DNA from: CAIQJJ01 sp049325275
GTDB taxonomy: Bacteria > Chloroflexota > Anaerolineae > Anaerolineales > UBA4823
Direction: 5' to 3'
DNA length: 64,000 nucleotides
Assembly (NCBI GenBank): GCA_049325275.1
Contig: JBMOLU010000058.1
Location: 145,918-209,917, forward strand
Shown here: piece after piece, positions 28,601 through 37,290 of the stretch
Layout of the letters: every line of letters begins with the position of its first letter
Numbering within the stretch: the first letter of the stretch is position 1
Translations under genes and position numbers: made by a program
The notes under the pieces: generated by a model
The model's database searches: none
What the model was told of the DNA's origin: nothing
Seen by the model: the letters and a program-made list of their open reading frames with translations, nothing else

Positions 28601-29780
28601 GGCTGCTGGCTTCACCCGGCTGGTGGCGGTAGAGGGCAAACTGCGCCGTGCGCGGGTTGAACTTGTTGATGCCACCCGGGACGGTGCCCAACCAGAGCAC
28701 CCCGGAGCGATCGGCGAAGATACTCCAGACAGAATTGTGACTCAAGCTGTCGGGGTCGAGCGGGTCGTGCTGTACGCGGCGGAATCCATTTTCAGGATGG
28801 CGCGGATCGAAGATATTGACGCCGCCCTGCCAGGTGCCGATCCACAGTGGCCCGCCAGGCTCCTGCCAGATGCAAAGGATGTTATCGGCGCTCAAGCTGT
28901 TGGGGTCGTTTCCATCGTTACGAAAATAGGTAAAGCTGCCGTCGGCGTTGAGGCGATTCAGGCCGCCGCCTTCGAGGTTGAAACCACCGGTGCCCACCCA
29001 AAGAACGCCTTGCTCGTCCTGCCACAAGGCCGAAACGCTGCCGCTGCTCAATCCGCCTGGCTGCTGAGGAGAGACCCCATAACGGGTGAACGTACCGTCC
29101 GCGTTCAGGCGGTTGAGGCCGTTGCCGGGAATTCCGAGGCCGCCTGTGCCGACCCATAAGCTGCCCTGCGCGTCTTCATAGATCGCGGCGATGTTGTTGG
29201 CGCTGAGGGTCTGCGGGTTGCCGGGTTGGCTGTAGAAATGTTCGAAGCCGCTTCCCGTGTAACGCTCGAGGCCGTTGGCCGTGCCGATCCACAGGTCGCC
29301 GGTCTGGCTGAACAACAGGCTGGTGACGGTGTCGTCGCTTAGGCTGGTTACATCGTTGGAATCGTGCCGGAAGATCGTGAACTCCCCCGTTTGCGGGTCG
29401 TACCGGTTCAACCCGCCGCCCCACGTGCCGATCCAGATTGTCTCGTCGTGAGGGCTTTGTGCCAGCGCAATCACGCTGTTATGGTTCAGGCTGTTTTCGT
29501 TTTCCGGGTCGTTGCGGTAGACGGTGAAGTTGTAACCGTCGTATCGATTCAACCCGTCTTGGGTGCCAAACCACAGATAGCCTTGCCGATCTTGCATGCT
29601 GGCCAAAATGGCGCTTTGCGAAAGCCCGTCTTCCAAGCCCAGGTGTTCGAAGTGTAACGGCCGGGCCGGCAAAGCGTGGGTCGTCGATTGGCTGGTTGGC
29701 AGGGATGAAAAATTGGCGCTGGCCGTAACCGCAGGAAACAAGAGCAAGCACAAAATCAAACCGGCCAGGATGCGTCGCAT
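25614..29780 (-). CDS. Giant sensor histidine kinase with two seven-bladed propellers, Y_Y_Y, two PAS domains and NarX-type kinase
   Basis: 1388 residues. Signal peptide (LAGLILCLLLFPAVTASA), then 14 Reg_prop blades with the GxLWxGT...GLNRxD pattern (about residues 45-720), which make two propellers, then a Y_Y_Y domain (YAYKLEGFDLDWVDAG), a single membrane helix (WFAGGIVLAVLATFGVAYIY), two PAS domains (about 875-1000 and 1005-1125), a coiled coil and a HisKA_3/HATPase core with His about residue 1196 in RDLHDAVTQTLF. The large sensor domain outside the cell probably binds a polysaccharide or other large ligand. The architecture resembles the hybrid sensors of Bacteroidota but lacks their fused regulator. 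TAAAAT ends 6 bases before the ATG, with no Shine-Dalgarno site. Confidence 0.9.
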   Translation of the reverse strand: MRRILAGLILCLLLFPAVTASANFSSLPTSQSTTHALPARPLHFEHLGLEDGLSQSAILASMQDRQGYLWFGTQDGLNRYDGYNFTVYRNDPENENSLNHNSVIALAQSPHDETIWIGTWGGGLNRYDPQTGEFTIFRHDSNDVTSLSDDTVTSLLFSQTGDLWIGTANGLERYTGSGFEHFYSQPGNPQTLSANNIAAIYEDAQGSLWVGTGGLGIPGNGLNRLNADGTFTRYGVSPQQPGGLSSGSVSALWQDEQGVLWVGTGGFNLEGGGLNRLNADGSFTYFRNDGNDPNSLSADNILCIWQEPGGPLWIGTWQGGVNIFDPRHPENGFRRVQHDPLDPDSLSHNSVWSIFADRSGVLWLGTVPGGINKFNPRTAQFALYRHQPGEASSLSHNTIGGFYEDSRGRFWVATWGGGLNQWDRARNEFHAYRSDPSDPHSLPSDTVNHILEDVTGRLWVAHMAGVSHFDPDRGTFDPVLLDADDPQSALTDLTYTMAETPQGIWLGTFNGLQRVDPQTGQVTTYRNDPADAASVSSSACTSLLADSSGTLWVGTWDSGLNRYDGGSNSFRRFQHNPADMRSLSNNAVWVLHEDKQGNLWVGTQAGLNRLDTDGSFTRYRLQDGLPNETIMGIEEDARGRLWISTGNGLVRFDPQEETFKRYDATDGLQSNEFDGGAAYTDRRGVMYFGGVNGFNAFDPLLVDDNTTPPPVAVTTVRVFNEPVQADLSGKSRLEIFHWQNFIAFEFAALDYHAPEKNRYAYKLEGFDLDWVDAGSRRYASYTNLPGGEYTFRVKAANSDGVWNESGASIPLQVIPPFWQTRWFAGGIVLAVLATFGVAYIYRMQAVQAQKRELEFQVTQRTQELRHAQAELARHAAEELSVSQARFQAMFENAAIGIALVGLNWRIIEANEALVQMSGRSCEALMQTSGTELTYAEDRELGHVELDELLAGKRSAFQVEKRYVRPDGYPYWVRQTVSAVRDSSGQVLYLVMMVEDIDQQKRDALALRESEARFRAILDNAAVGVAVTTLDRRIIQINPTAARLTGYTADEMSALNPSLLAMEDDRDADKDWFTELAAGKRNQYLVEKRYVRKDGTFFWGRVNFSLVRGDGGRPLYAIGMIEDITEEKRSAEKLAAQEAEYRRTLEQRVEERTFELAEANIRLLEEIEQRQRVEEALAAKAAEEAVVAERTRLARDLHDAVTQTLFAASLIAEVLPDLWTVDADEAQKSTEELRQLTRGALAEMRTLLLELRPAALTQARLADLLRQLAEALIGRARLPVTLTVEGERSLPPEVQVGLYRIAQESLNNIFKYARATHVEVHLALSPAGANLEIRDNGVGFDAAQVRPASMGQRIMRERAEAIGADLQVSSAPGRGTTVSVTWVEETTEV

Positions 29781-29854
29781 GGCTTGATTTTAACACGGGT
29801 TCGCCAAAACTCGCGTGTCCATCGCAAGCCAGGAGCAGACACGTGGGACTGCTC

Positions 29855-30283
29855 CTACGCCCCTCCCAGGGATTGCGGTTGCTCCGGCGCGTTCATGTGG
29901 ATGATGAACTGCTTGACATCTTCCTCCGAGCCAAAATAGACCTCGAATTCTTCCTTTTTGAGGGCCGCCAACTCCCATTGTTCGTCTGACATGTCCATGC
30001 ACTTGGGTTTGCATGCTTCCACGCACTGCGCACAGAACGTGCAGCGGTCTACGTGGTAGCGCATGACGAAGCGCTTGGCGGCGCGGTCGATGGTCGTCAG
30101 CTCGAGAGCGTTGGAAGGGCAGTCTTTACAGCACAGCATGCAACCTGTGCAGCGGCTGGGATCCCAGACGAGCTTACCACGCAGCCGATCGGGTGCGGCA
30201 GTTTTCTCGAAGGGATATTGCCGTGTTGCGGGCTTTTTGAAAAGCGAGCGCAGCACATCAGAAATCATGACGCCGAATCTCAT
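29855..30283 (-). CDS. Group 4 hydrogenase electron-transfer subunit, NuoI/MbhN-like
   Basis: 142 residues with two [4Fe-4S] motifs, CTGCMLCCKDCP and CTFCAQCVEACKP, as in NuoI, HycF and MbhN. It should pass electrons between a ferredoxin or other donor and the hydrogenase small subunit at the cytosolic face of the membrane. It is the last gene of the hydrogenase operon, nine bases after the NuoH-like gene. The C-terminal 45 residues are extra and acidic. Confidence 0.88.
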   Translation of the reverse strand: MRFGVMISDVLRSLFKKPATRQYPFEKTAAPDRLRGKLVWDPSRCTGCMLCCKDCPSNALELTTIDRAAKRFVMRYHVDRCTFCAQCVEACKPKCMDMSDEQWELAALKKEEFEVYFGSEEDVKQFIIHMNAPEQPQSLGGA

Positions 30284-30292
30284 ACCACACTC

Positions 30293-31216
30293 CTATCCAC
30301 GCAGTACCGTTACGATAATCCACAGGCCCCACTGGGCCAGCACCGCAATCGCGCCGTAGCGCCACCACAACCCCACCGTCTGGTCGATGCGCAGGCGGGT
30401 CAGCAGCGACTGGAGCAAGGACAGCACGCCCAGCAGCACCAGGGTCTTGAGCAAAAATTCGAGCGGGTTGCCGATGCCGCCCAGGTAAAAGGCTGCCACC
30501 AGAGTCAATCCCAGCACCAGTTCGACGGCCTTGCCGAGATGGAAGAGCGCCAGCCCACGGCCGCTGTATTCGGTCAGCGCGCCGGCAACGATTTCGGTTT
30601 CGGCCTCGGGTGCATCGAAGGGGGGCAGCTCGAGTTTACCCATCAGGCCGATCAAGGCGATCAGAAAACCGATCGGCTGGGTCAGGGCGAACCAGGCGTG
30701 GCTGTGAGCGTAGGTGTTGATCTCACCGATCGTCCAGGTGTTCGCAACCAGTGCCGGGCCGAGCAGCGCCAGCAGGAAGGGCGCTTCGTAGGAAAAAAGC
30801 TGCGTCAGTGCCCGGGTGGCGCCCACCAGCGAAAAGCGGCTGTTTGTATTCCACCCGGCGATGCCCAGGCACAAAGTCAGCAGCGAGAGCAGGTAGAATG
30901 TGACGATCAGGTCGCCCTTGAAGCTGAACGACGGCGGCAGGCCCATCACAGGAACATACAGCGCTGCCGTCATTGCTCCGGCCAGCGCCACAATCGGCAA
31001 CGCCGTGAACAGCGGTTTGTACACCACTTCAGGGGTGATCTCTTCTTTCAACAGCGACTTGAGCGTATCGGCAAAGGGCTGGAACCAGCGCGGCCCGATG
31101 CGGTTTTGCAGCCGCGCGACCAGCTTGTGATCGATCCATTCATAAATCAGGCTCACCGCCAACAGCGCCAGGCCGCCGGGAAAGAAGAGCAGGGAGAGAA
31201 GGGGGATAATGTTCAT
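30293..31216 (-). CDS. Group 4 hydrogenase membrane subunit, NuoH/MbhM-like
   Basis: 307 residues with eight hydrophobic helices. The NuoH signature RLQNRIGPRWFQPFADTLK and the acidic loop PFDAPEAETEIVAG are clear. In this family the subunit connects the catalytic arm to the ion-translocating membrane arm. The start ATG 31216 follows the large-subunit stop by one base; the frame is open upstream but there it overlaps the large-subunit gene. Confidence 0.92.
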   Translation of the reverse strand: MNIIPLLSLLFFPGGLALLAVSLIYEWIDHKLVARLQNRIGPRWFQPFADTLKSLLKEEITPEVVYKPLFTALPIVALAGAMTAALYVPVMGLPPSFSFKGDLIVTFYLLSLLTLCLGIAGWNTNSRFSLVGATRALTQLFSYEAPFLLALLGPALVANTWTIGEINTYAHSHAWFALTQPIGFLIALIGLMGKLELPPFDAPEAETEIVAGALTEYSGRGLALFHLGKAVELVLGLTLVAAFYLGGIGNPLEFLLKTLVLLGVLSLLQSLLTRLRIDQTVGLWWRYGAIAVLAQWGLWIIVTVLRG

Positions 31217-31217
31217 G

Positions 31218-32798
31218 TTACCGATCGTTGCAGGAGAAACACGGATCCATCCCTGCCAGCAGCAGGGGCACATCGGCCAACTGGCGGCCGATGGCGGATG
31301 TCAGCACGTACGTCCAGTTGCATAGTGAAGGCGTACGCACCTTGATACGTTCGGGCTTGTCGGTGCCGTTGGATTTGATGTAGTAGAACAGTTCGCCGCG
31401 CGGCGCTTCGACCCGGCTGACGGTTTCGCCGGCCGGGATACGGCGCGGCACGCGCACGGTCAGATCGCCTTCGGGCAGGTTATCGACGATCGTGCGGATA
31501 GCGTGCGTGCTGACGATCATTTCGCGCAGGCGCACCTTGAAGCGCGCTTCGATGTCGCCGGCCTCCTCGGTAACCAGGCTGACCGGGAAGCGGGTGTAGG
31601 TGCCGTATGGGGCTTCCACGCGAACATCGCGCACGACGCCCGACGCACGCGCCGTAGGCCCCAGGATACCCAGGTACTCGGCCTGCTCGCGCGTCATGTG
31701 GCCGATGCCGCGCGTGCGCTGCAGGAACATCTGGTCGGTCGTGACGACGTCCAGGTAGTGATTGATGCGTTCTTCGAGGAAGATCATGCCTTTGCGGATG
31801 GATTCGGCGTCCTTCGGCGCGATGTCCTGTTTAACCCCACCCAGCACGCTGATCGAGTAGTTCACCCGGTTGCCGCCGATCTGCTCCAGGATGTCCATCA
31901 CGGTCTCGCGGTCGCGCCAACTGTACATAAAGAGCGTGTCGTAGCCGGCTTCGTGGGCGGCCACACCCAGCCAGAGCAGGTGGCTGTGGATGCGTTCCAG
32001 GCCGGCAAACAGCTCGCGGATGGCGTGCGCCCGATCCGAGACTTCCACCTGGGCCAGTTTTTCGACGCCGATGGCGTAAGCGGTAGCATGGCTGTGCGAA
32101 CAGATGCCGCAAATGCGCTCGAGCAGATAAAGATCCTGGACCCAGTTCTGGTTTTCGCAGGCCTTTTCGATGCCGCGATGAACGTAACCGAGGCGCATCT
32201 TGGCGCCGGTGACCACCTCGCCGTCTACGGCAAACTCGAAGTGGCCAGGCTCTTTCAGGGCCGGGTGCTGCGGGCCGATGGGGACGATAAACCGCCCCGC
32301 TTCCGGCCCACACGCTTCTTCCGGTGGCGGTGTCGGGCGTCGGGCGGGCAATTGTGCGGGATCGAAATCCTTGAGCATGGGGTAGATGCCGTCCGGAAAG
32401 TCGTCGGGGATGAACAGGCGCGACGTATCGGGCGTGCCTTCGACGGTAATGCCGTACATTTCGCTCAGTTCGCGTTCGAAAAAACTGGCGACAGGGTAAT
32501 CCTGGTACAGTGATGGTACGCTGGCGCCCTTGCGCGGCAGTTGCACGCGCAGCGTGGCGACGGCCGCCCCTTCGCAAAAGTGGTAGAGAGCCTCGAGCTT
32601 GTCGGCCTCGACGCCCTGGTCCAGGCCGGTGATGGCGGCCAGGTATCCCCACTTCTCGGCGTGCAGCGCCGCGCCGGCGGCGAGCAGGTCGCCGGCATCC
32701 ATGGTCACATCCACGCGGTTTGGCTCGGGATGCGAGATTTCCTTAGCCCACGGGGTGAGCAGCGCTTCGGATTTTTGGAGAAGAGTTTCGAGTTTCAT
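31218..32798 (-). CDS. Group 4 [NiFe] hydrogenase large subunit (fused 30-kDa and 49-kDa parts)
   Basis: 526 residues: an N-terminal NuoC-like domain (about 1-155) fused to the catalytic large-subunit domain. Both Ni-binding Cys pairs are present, ERICGICSHSH in the middle and DPCFSCNDR at the C-terminus, as in active group 4 hydrogenases and unlike the NuoD of complex I. The protein ends right at DPCFSCNDR, with no C-terminal extension for a maturation protease to remove. It should catalyse H+/H2 conversion in the cytosol. ATG 32798 was chosen for the GGAG upstream; an ATG four codons earlier is possible. Confidence 0.93.
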   Translation of the reverse strand: MKLETLLQKSEALLTPWAKEISHPEPNRVDVTMDAGDLLAAGAALHAEKWGYLAAITGLDQGVEADKLEALYHFCEGAAVATLRVQLPRKGASVPSLYQDYPVASFFERELSEMYGITVEGTPDTSRLFIPDDFPDGIYPMLKDFDPAQLPARRPTPPPEEACGPEAGRFIVPIGPQHPALKEPGHFEFAVDGEVVTGAKMRLGYVHRGIEKACENQNWVQDLYLLERICGICSHSHATAYAIGVEKLAQVEVSDRAHAIRELFAGLERIHSHLLWLGVAAHEAGYDTLFMYSWRDRETVMDILEQIGGNRVNYSISVLGGVKQDIAPKDAESIRKGMIFLEERINHYLDVVTTDQMFLQRTRGIGHMTREQAEYLGILGPTARASGVVRDVRVEAPYGTYTRFPVSLVTEEAGDIEARFKVRLREMIVSTHAIRTIVDNLPEGDLTVRVPRRIPAGETVSRVEAPRGELFYYIKSNGTDKPERIKVRTPSLCNWTYVLTSAIGRQLADVPLLLAGMDPCFSCNDR

Positions 32799-32851
32799 GG
32801 TACTCCGCATGGTGTGAAATGTGAATGACCCGCATCACATCTCACGCACGA

Positions 32852-33310
32852 CTACTTTTTCAGACTTTCCAGTAACTTCACCACGCCGTCGATGATTGCT
32901 TCGGGCCGCGGCGGGCAACCGGGAATGTAAGCGTCGACGGGGATGACTTCGTCGATGTGGCCGACGACGTTGTAGCATCCCTGGAAAGCGCCGCCAGAAA
33001 TGGCGCACGACCCGACGGCGACGACAAACCTGGGGTTCGGCATTTGCTCGTACGTACGGATCAGGCGCTCGCGGGCCTGGTAGGTGACCGGCCCGGTGCA
33101 GATCAGGATGTCGGCGTGGCGCGGCGAACCTTCCAGTTTGACGCCGAAGCGCTCCAGGTCGTAGCGCGGTGTCAGCGTGGCAAGGATTTCGATGTCGCAA
33201 CCGTTGCAGGAGCCGCTGTTGAAGTGAATGGCCCACGGGGAATTTACGCGCGCCCAGGTGGCGATTTTGTTGAAAACGGTATCCCAGGATTGAGTGAGGG
33301 AATTGAACAT
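32852..33310 (-). CDS. Group 4 [NiFe] hydrogenase small subunit, NuoB-like
   Basis: 152 residues, NuoB/EchC/MbhJ-type. The cluster motif GSCNGCDIEIL (Cys pair), GSCAISGGAF and YIPGCPPRPEAI supply four Cys for one proximal [4Fe-4S] cluster. The CNGCDIE form is typical of energy-converting hydrogenases. It pairs with the large subunit encoded 53 bases downstream. Confidence 0.93.
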   Translation of the reverse strand: MFNSLTQSWDTVFNKIATWARVNSPWAIHFNSGSCNGCDIEILATLTPRYDLERFGVKLEGSPRHADILICTGPVTYQARERLIRTYEQMPNPRFVVAVGSCAISGGAFQGCYNVVGHIDEVIPVDAYIPGCPPRPEAIIDGVVKLLESLKK

Positions 33311-33339
33311 GAGTGATCTCCGGTGGAAAAAAGAAACCT

Positions 33340-33654
33340 CTATCCTAAAATCAACGCCAATAGCACCAATACCAAACCGACCAGGTAAATTCCTGTGACG
33401 AGGGTTAAACCACCCGACCCGGCCATCAGAATGCCCAGGTGCAGGGCGGCAAAGAACAAGCCGACGTTGAAGAACTGGCGATAGCCCGGTGCGGCGGCCG
33501 AAACCGGACCGGCCTCGCCGCTGGCGTATGTGCCGGCCTTGTAAGGGCTGTGTGGCCCACTTTTAGCCGAAAGCTTGCGCCCGGCCAGGCTGATCAATCC
33601 GACGAGCAGCAGATAGGCCACGAAGGCGATGGGGGGGTAAAGAATGAACTCCAT
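33340..33654 (-). CDS. Small hydrogenase membrane subunit, NuoA/MbhI-position
   Basis: 104 residues with three hydrophobic helices and the loop PYKAGTYASGEAG, reminiscent of the cysteine-bearing loop of NuoA but without its Cys. It lies between the antiporter-like gene and the small subunit, the place of mbhI in Mbh clusters. ATG 33654 has AGGTG upstream; a GTG at 33663 is also in frame. Confidence 0.78.
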   Translation of the reverse strand: MEFILYPPIAFVAYLLLVGLISLAGRKLSAKSGPHSPYKAGTYASGEAGPVSAAAPGYRQFFNVGLFFAALHLGILMAGSGGLTLVTGIYLVGLVLVLLALILG

Positions 33655-33663
33655 AAGACACAC

Positions 33664-35187
33664 CTACTTGAGCATCGCCGCGGCTGCTGCTTCGGTCAGC
33701 GGATTGGCCAACGAAGGCCAGAAACCGAGGATGATAACGGCCAGCGTGAGCATGACGAGCGGGATCACGAGGCGGGCGGGGATGGGGTTGCCCTGCTGTA
33801 CGGCTTCACCGGGTTGCTTGCGGTACATTTTATTCACCAGGGGGGCATAATACCCCAGAGAAAGAACGCTGTTGAGGGCTGCAAAAACGACCACGCTCAT
33901 CACCGGCCCGTTCAGGCTCTGGAAGCCGGCGACGAAGATTTGCCATTTGGACATGAAGCCTGCCAGCGGGGGCATCCCGCCCAGGGCCAGCAGGGCAGTG
34001 CCGAGCATCAGCGCCACCCAGGGGTATTTTTGCGCCGCGCCGTCCAAATCGGCGACCATCAAGGGCGCATGGCTGTCTTTGCTGACATAGAACGCGTACA
34101 TCAGGGCGCCGACTGCCAAAAATGCCAGCCCCTTCATTAGCGCGTGGGTGAGGATGTGAAAGAAGGCGCCGGCCGCAGCCTGCTGCGCCACACTGCTGGC
34201 CGCTTCGCGGGCAAACAACGCCACGCCCAGGCCAACCAACATATAGCCGACATGGCTCAGGCTGGAGTATGCCAACAGGCGCTTGACCTGCTGCTGCCGC
34301 AGCGCCAGCAGATTGCCGTAGAGCATGTTCAACGCGCCGAATGCCATCAGTACAAAGCCCCAATGGCCGCCGGTTTGCATGAAAACCAGGGGCGTGGCGG
34401 CCCGCAGCAAGGCCAGCAAGCCGGCTTCGATGACCACACCCGAGAGCATGGCGCTGATCCCGCTGGGTGCCTGCGAGTGGGCGTCGGGCAGCCAACTATG
34501 AAGCGGCACGATCGCCACCTTGACACCAAAGCCGATCACGAACAGGGCGACGGCAGCCTGGCTCACCCACGCATCCAGGTTTTGGTTGGCTGCAATGGCG
34601 GCGAGTTCCAGGGTCCCGGTCTGCGCCAGCACCAGGGCGATGCCGAACAGTACCAGCACCGAGCCAACCGAGCTTTGCACCACGTACTTGATGCCCGCCT
34701 CCAGCGAACCCCGCTGGCGGCGGTAGAAAGCGACCAGCAGGTACGATGAAACCGCCATCGCCTCGAACCAGACCCACAGGTTGAACAGGTCGCCGGCGCA
34801 GCTCAAACCGACGATCACGCCGATGGTGGTTACCAGCATGGCGTAGTACTTTTCTTCACCCATGCTGAAGGCCATGTAAGGCCCCGAATAGAGCGCTACC
34901 AGGGTCCCCAGGGCCAGCACCGCGCCGCTCATCAACAGCGACAGGCCATCCACCCGCAGGGCGATGCCGGCGAACGTGACGTCAAGCTGCCCGGCAGACA
35001 AAACGGCCGGTAAGGTGAAGAGATAAGGCACCCATGCCGCCAGCAGCGCAGCCAGCGCCAGGCTTTGCACCAGCCCGCCGCGACGGTTGGGCCAGTCTTC
35101 GTGGATACCGACGCGCCCGGCCAGGTAAATGACCGGCCCGGCAACCAGGGGAATGATTATCATCCAGGAGAAAATGGGTAAGTTCAT
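33664..35187 (-). CDS. Hydrogenase antiporter-like subunit, NuoN/NuoM/MrpD-like
   Basis: 507 residues with about 14 membrane helices. The proton_antipo_M family core is visible: the helix with GKGLAFLAVGAL-type Lys (LMKGLAFLAVGALMYAF), the loop WLPDAHSQAPSGISAMLSGV and the Glu-bearing VWFEAMAVSSYLLVAFY. It should move H+ or Na+ in step with the redox reaction. The gene order is the same as mbhH-mbhI-mbhJ. Confidence 0.9.
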   Translation of the reverse strand: MNLPIFSWMIIIPLVAGPVIYLAGRVGIHEDWPNRRGGLVQSLALAALLAAWVPYLFTLPAVLSAGQLDVTFAGIALRVDGLSLLMSGAVLALGTLVALYSGPYMAFSMGEEKYYAMLVTTIGVIVGLSCAGDLFNLWVWFEAMAVSSYLLVAFYRRQRGSLEAGIKYVVQSSVGSVLVLFGIALVLAQTGTLELAAIAANQNLDAWVSQAAVALFVIGFGVKVAIVPLHSWLPDAHSQAPSGISAMLSGVVIEAGLLALLRAATPLVFMQTGGHWGFVLMAFGALNMLYGNLLALRQQQVKRLLAYSSLSHVGYMLVGLGVALFAREAASSVAQQAAAGAFFHILTHALMKGLAFLAVGALMYAFYVSKDSHAPLMVADLDGAAQKYPWVALMLGTALLALGGMPPLAGFMSKWQIFVAGFQSLNGPVMSVVVFAALNSVLSLGYYAPLVNKMYRKQPGEAVQQGNPIPARLVIPLVMLTLAVIILGFWPSLANPLTEAAAAAMLK

Positions 35188-35199
35188 GCGTGCCGAGCC

Positions 35200-36948
35200 T
35201 TAGCGTTTCAAGAAAGCGACCACCAGCACCACCGCCAGTGCGGCGACGATGCCAAAAACGTTCCAGTTGAGTTTGCCGGTTTGCGTTTTGCTCAACGCGT
35301 GGGCCACTCCTTGTGTGATGCGAACGGTTTGTGCGTTGACCCACTCGAAACCGAAGCTGCGTTCGGCGGCCCAGGCCAGCCAACCCAGGGGTTTGCCCAG
35401 CGCCGGTTGGCGCAGGTTTACAGCGTGTAGCCCCATCCCCAGCGCAATCACCGCCAGGGCGATCCAGGTCAATGGGGCGCCGAAGATTTCGCCTGCCATT
35501 TCGGCGATGTTCAGTTCGTGAATTTCGTGCAGCGGCAGCGTCTCGTGCAGCAAGCCGCTGAACGGGCCGATCGACAGCCACGAAAGCAGCGCGCCAGCCG
35601 CCAGCAGGCCGAGAGCCGCGCGCATGAACGGAGTGGCGTCGTGAGCGTGCAGGTGGGCGCGTTCCTTGCCGAAGAAGACCAGCCACGTCGTGCGCAGTGT
35701 ATACAGCCCCGTCAGGCCGGCGCCAAAGATCATGGCAGCCAGTGCCCAGGGCGGGCCGTCGTGCAAGCCGGCCTCGAGGATCAACTCCTTGCTCCAGAAA
35801 CCGTTCAACACCGGGATCCCCGCCAGCGCCAGCGCGCCAACGATGAAGGTATTGCGGATGAAGGGCATCTTGCTGCCCAGGCCGCCCATCTGGCGCATAT
35901 CGCGCGTCCCTACGGCATGGATGACGGCGCCGGCCGCTAAAAACAACAGCGCCTTGAAGATGGCGTGGCTGAACAGGTGGAACTGGCTGGCAAGGATGCC
36001 GCCTGCGCCGACGGCGTAGACCATGTACCCCAACTGGCTGACGGTCGAATAGGCCAGTGCCCGCTTGAGATCGCTGGCAATGACGGCCATGAAGGCTGCC
36101 AGGAGCGCCGAAAGCACACCCACGGCCATTACGGCGGTCCGCCAGCCGGGAACTTCGGCAAAGGCCGGGTAGAAACGCGCCAGCAGGTATACACCGGCGT
36201 TGACCATCGTGGCGGCGTGGATCAGGGCGCTGATCGGGGACGGCGCTTCCATGGCGTCCGGCAGCCAGGTTTGGAAGGGGAACTGTGCCGATTTGGCCGC
36301 CGCCGCGGCCAGGAAGCCGAAAGCCAGCCAGGCCAACGGTGCGGCGCCAATGCCAGACGCATTAGCGATGAATTCGTGCAGATCGTAGCTTCCTTGCAGG
36401 GCATAGATGCCCAACGCCCCGGCAAACAGCCCGACCCCGCCCAGCGAGGTGATGATCAGCGCCTTGACACCCCCGGCCACGGCCTTGGGATCGTCGTTGT
36501 AGAAGGAAATCAAAGCGTACGAGCACAGCGCCGTGATTTCCCAGAAGAAGAATAAGAATAGCAGGCTGCCGGTCAGCGCCAGCCCGACCATGCCGCCGAT
36601 GAAAAACAGCACCAGGGCGTAATAGCGCCCGAGCTGGTCGGCGCCACGCATATAGTCGACCGAAAACAGCACCGCCAGCGAACCGACGACCGTGGCTACC
36701 GCCGTGAGAAAGGTTCCCAGGCCATCCGCTACGAAGCTGAGATCCCCAAAGGCCCCACCCAGGGGAATGCGCAGGATGCTGTGTTCCCCTGCCACCCCCA
36801 GCAGCAGGACTGCCGCCACCCCGGCCGCGGCCGCAAAGCCCACCGCCAGTGTGTGCTGGAGCCTGGGGCGTTTGTCTCCGGCCTGCCACACGGCCAGCGC
36901 TCCCACCCACGGAAGCAGTATTGTCAGTGCAATCAATGTAGAAGCCAT
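35200..36948 (-). CDS. Hydrogenase antiporter-like subunit, NuoL/MrpA-like
   Basis: 582 residues with about 16 membrane helices. The NuoL motif FPFQTWLPDAMEAPSPISAL and the Lys helix IFKALLFLAAGAVIHAVGTR are present; FFWEITALCSYALISFYN carries the Glu. It is about 200 residues shorter than MrpA and resembles NuoL/HyfB. The C-terminal hydrophobic helix may be the start of a lateral arm. It ends 12 bases before the next gene. Confidence 0.9.
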   Translation of the reverse strand: MASTLIALTILLPWVGALAVWQAGDKRPRLQHTLAVGFAAAAGVAAVLLLGVAGEHSILRIPLGGAFGDLSFVADGLGTFLTAVATVVGSLAVLFSVDYMRGADQLGRYYALVLFFIGGMVGLALTGSLLFLFFFWEITALCSYALISFYNDDPKAVAGGVKALIITSLGGVGLFAGALGIYALQGSYDLHEFIANASGIGAAPLAWLAFGFLAAAAAKSAQFPFQTWLPDAMEAPSPISALIHAATMVNAGVYLLARFYPAFAEVPGWRTAVMAVGVLSALLAAFMAVIASDLKRALAYSTVSQLGYMVYAVGAGGILASQFHLFSHAIFKALLFLAAGAVIHAVGTRDMRQMGGLGSKMPFIRNTFIVGALALAGIPVLNGFWSKELILEAGLHDGPPWALAAMIFGAGLTGLYTLRTTWLVFFGKERAHLHAHDATPFMRAALGLLAAGALLSWLSIGPFSGLLHETLPLHEIHELNIAEMAGEIFGAPLTWIALAVIALGMGLHAVNLRQPALGKPLGWLAWAAERSFGFEWVNAQTVRITQGVAHALSKTQTGKLNWNVFGIVAALAVVLVVAFLKR

Positions 36949-36984
36949 CGTAAGCCCTCGATAGAATGTGTCGCAACCCGGGCG

Positions 36985-37290
36985 TCAGCCCTTCAGGGTC
37001 GAAATCTCCGTCAAATCCAACGTGCCGAACCGCCGCCGCAACTGGACGGCCAGCGCCAGCGCCACCACGGCGACCATCGTATCGGCGACGATTACCGTCG
37101 CGGCAATGCTCTGGCTGAGGCCCATGTTCCCGTTCACCTTTCCGGCCAGCACCAGCGCAATCACCGCCGCCTTTACCAATACCTGCAAGACCAGTACAAT
37201 TTTTACTGCGTTACGGGTAATCAGGAGGCCATACAACCCCACCCCCAATAAACCAAGAATGCCGAGAATAACGATATTTGCGAGGGTCAT
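36985..37290 (-). CDS. Hydrogenase membrane subunit, NuoK/MrpC-like
   Basis: 101 residues, three membrane helices (for example IVILGILGLLGVGLYGLLI), of the MnhC/NuoK type with the family pattern SIAATVIVADTMVAVVALAL. Its ATG overlaps the stop of the upstream gene by four bases. The open frame extends upstream, but it only duplicates that gene in another frame. Confidence 0.85.
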   Translation of the reverse strand: MTLANIVILGILGLLGVGLYGLLITRNAVKIVLVLQVLVKAAVIALVLAGKVNGNMGLSQSIAATVIVADTMVAVVALALAVQLRRRFGTLDLTEISTLKG

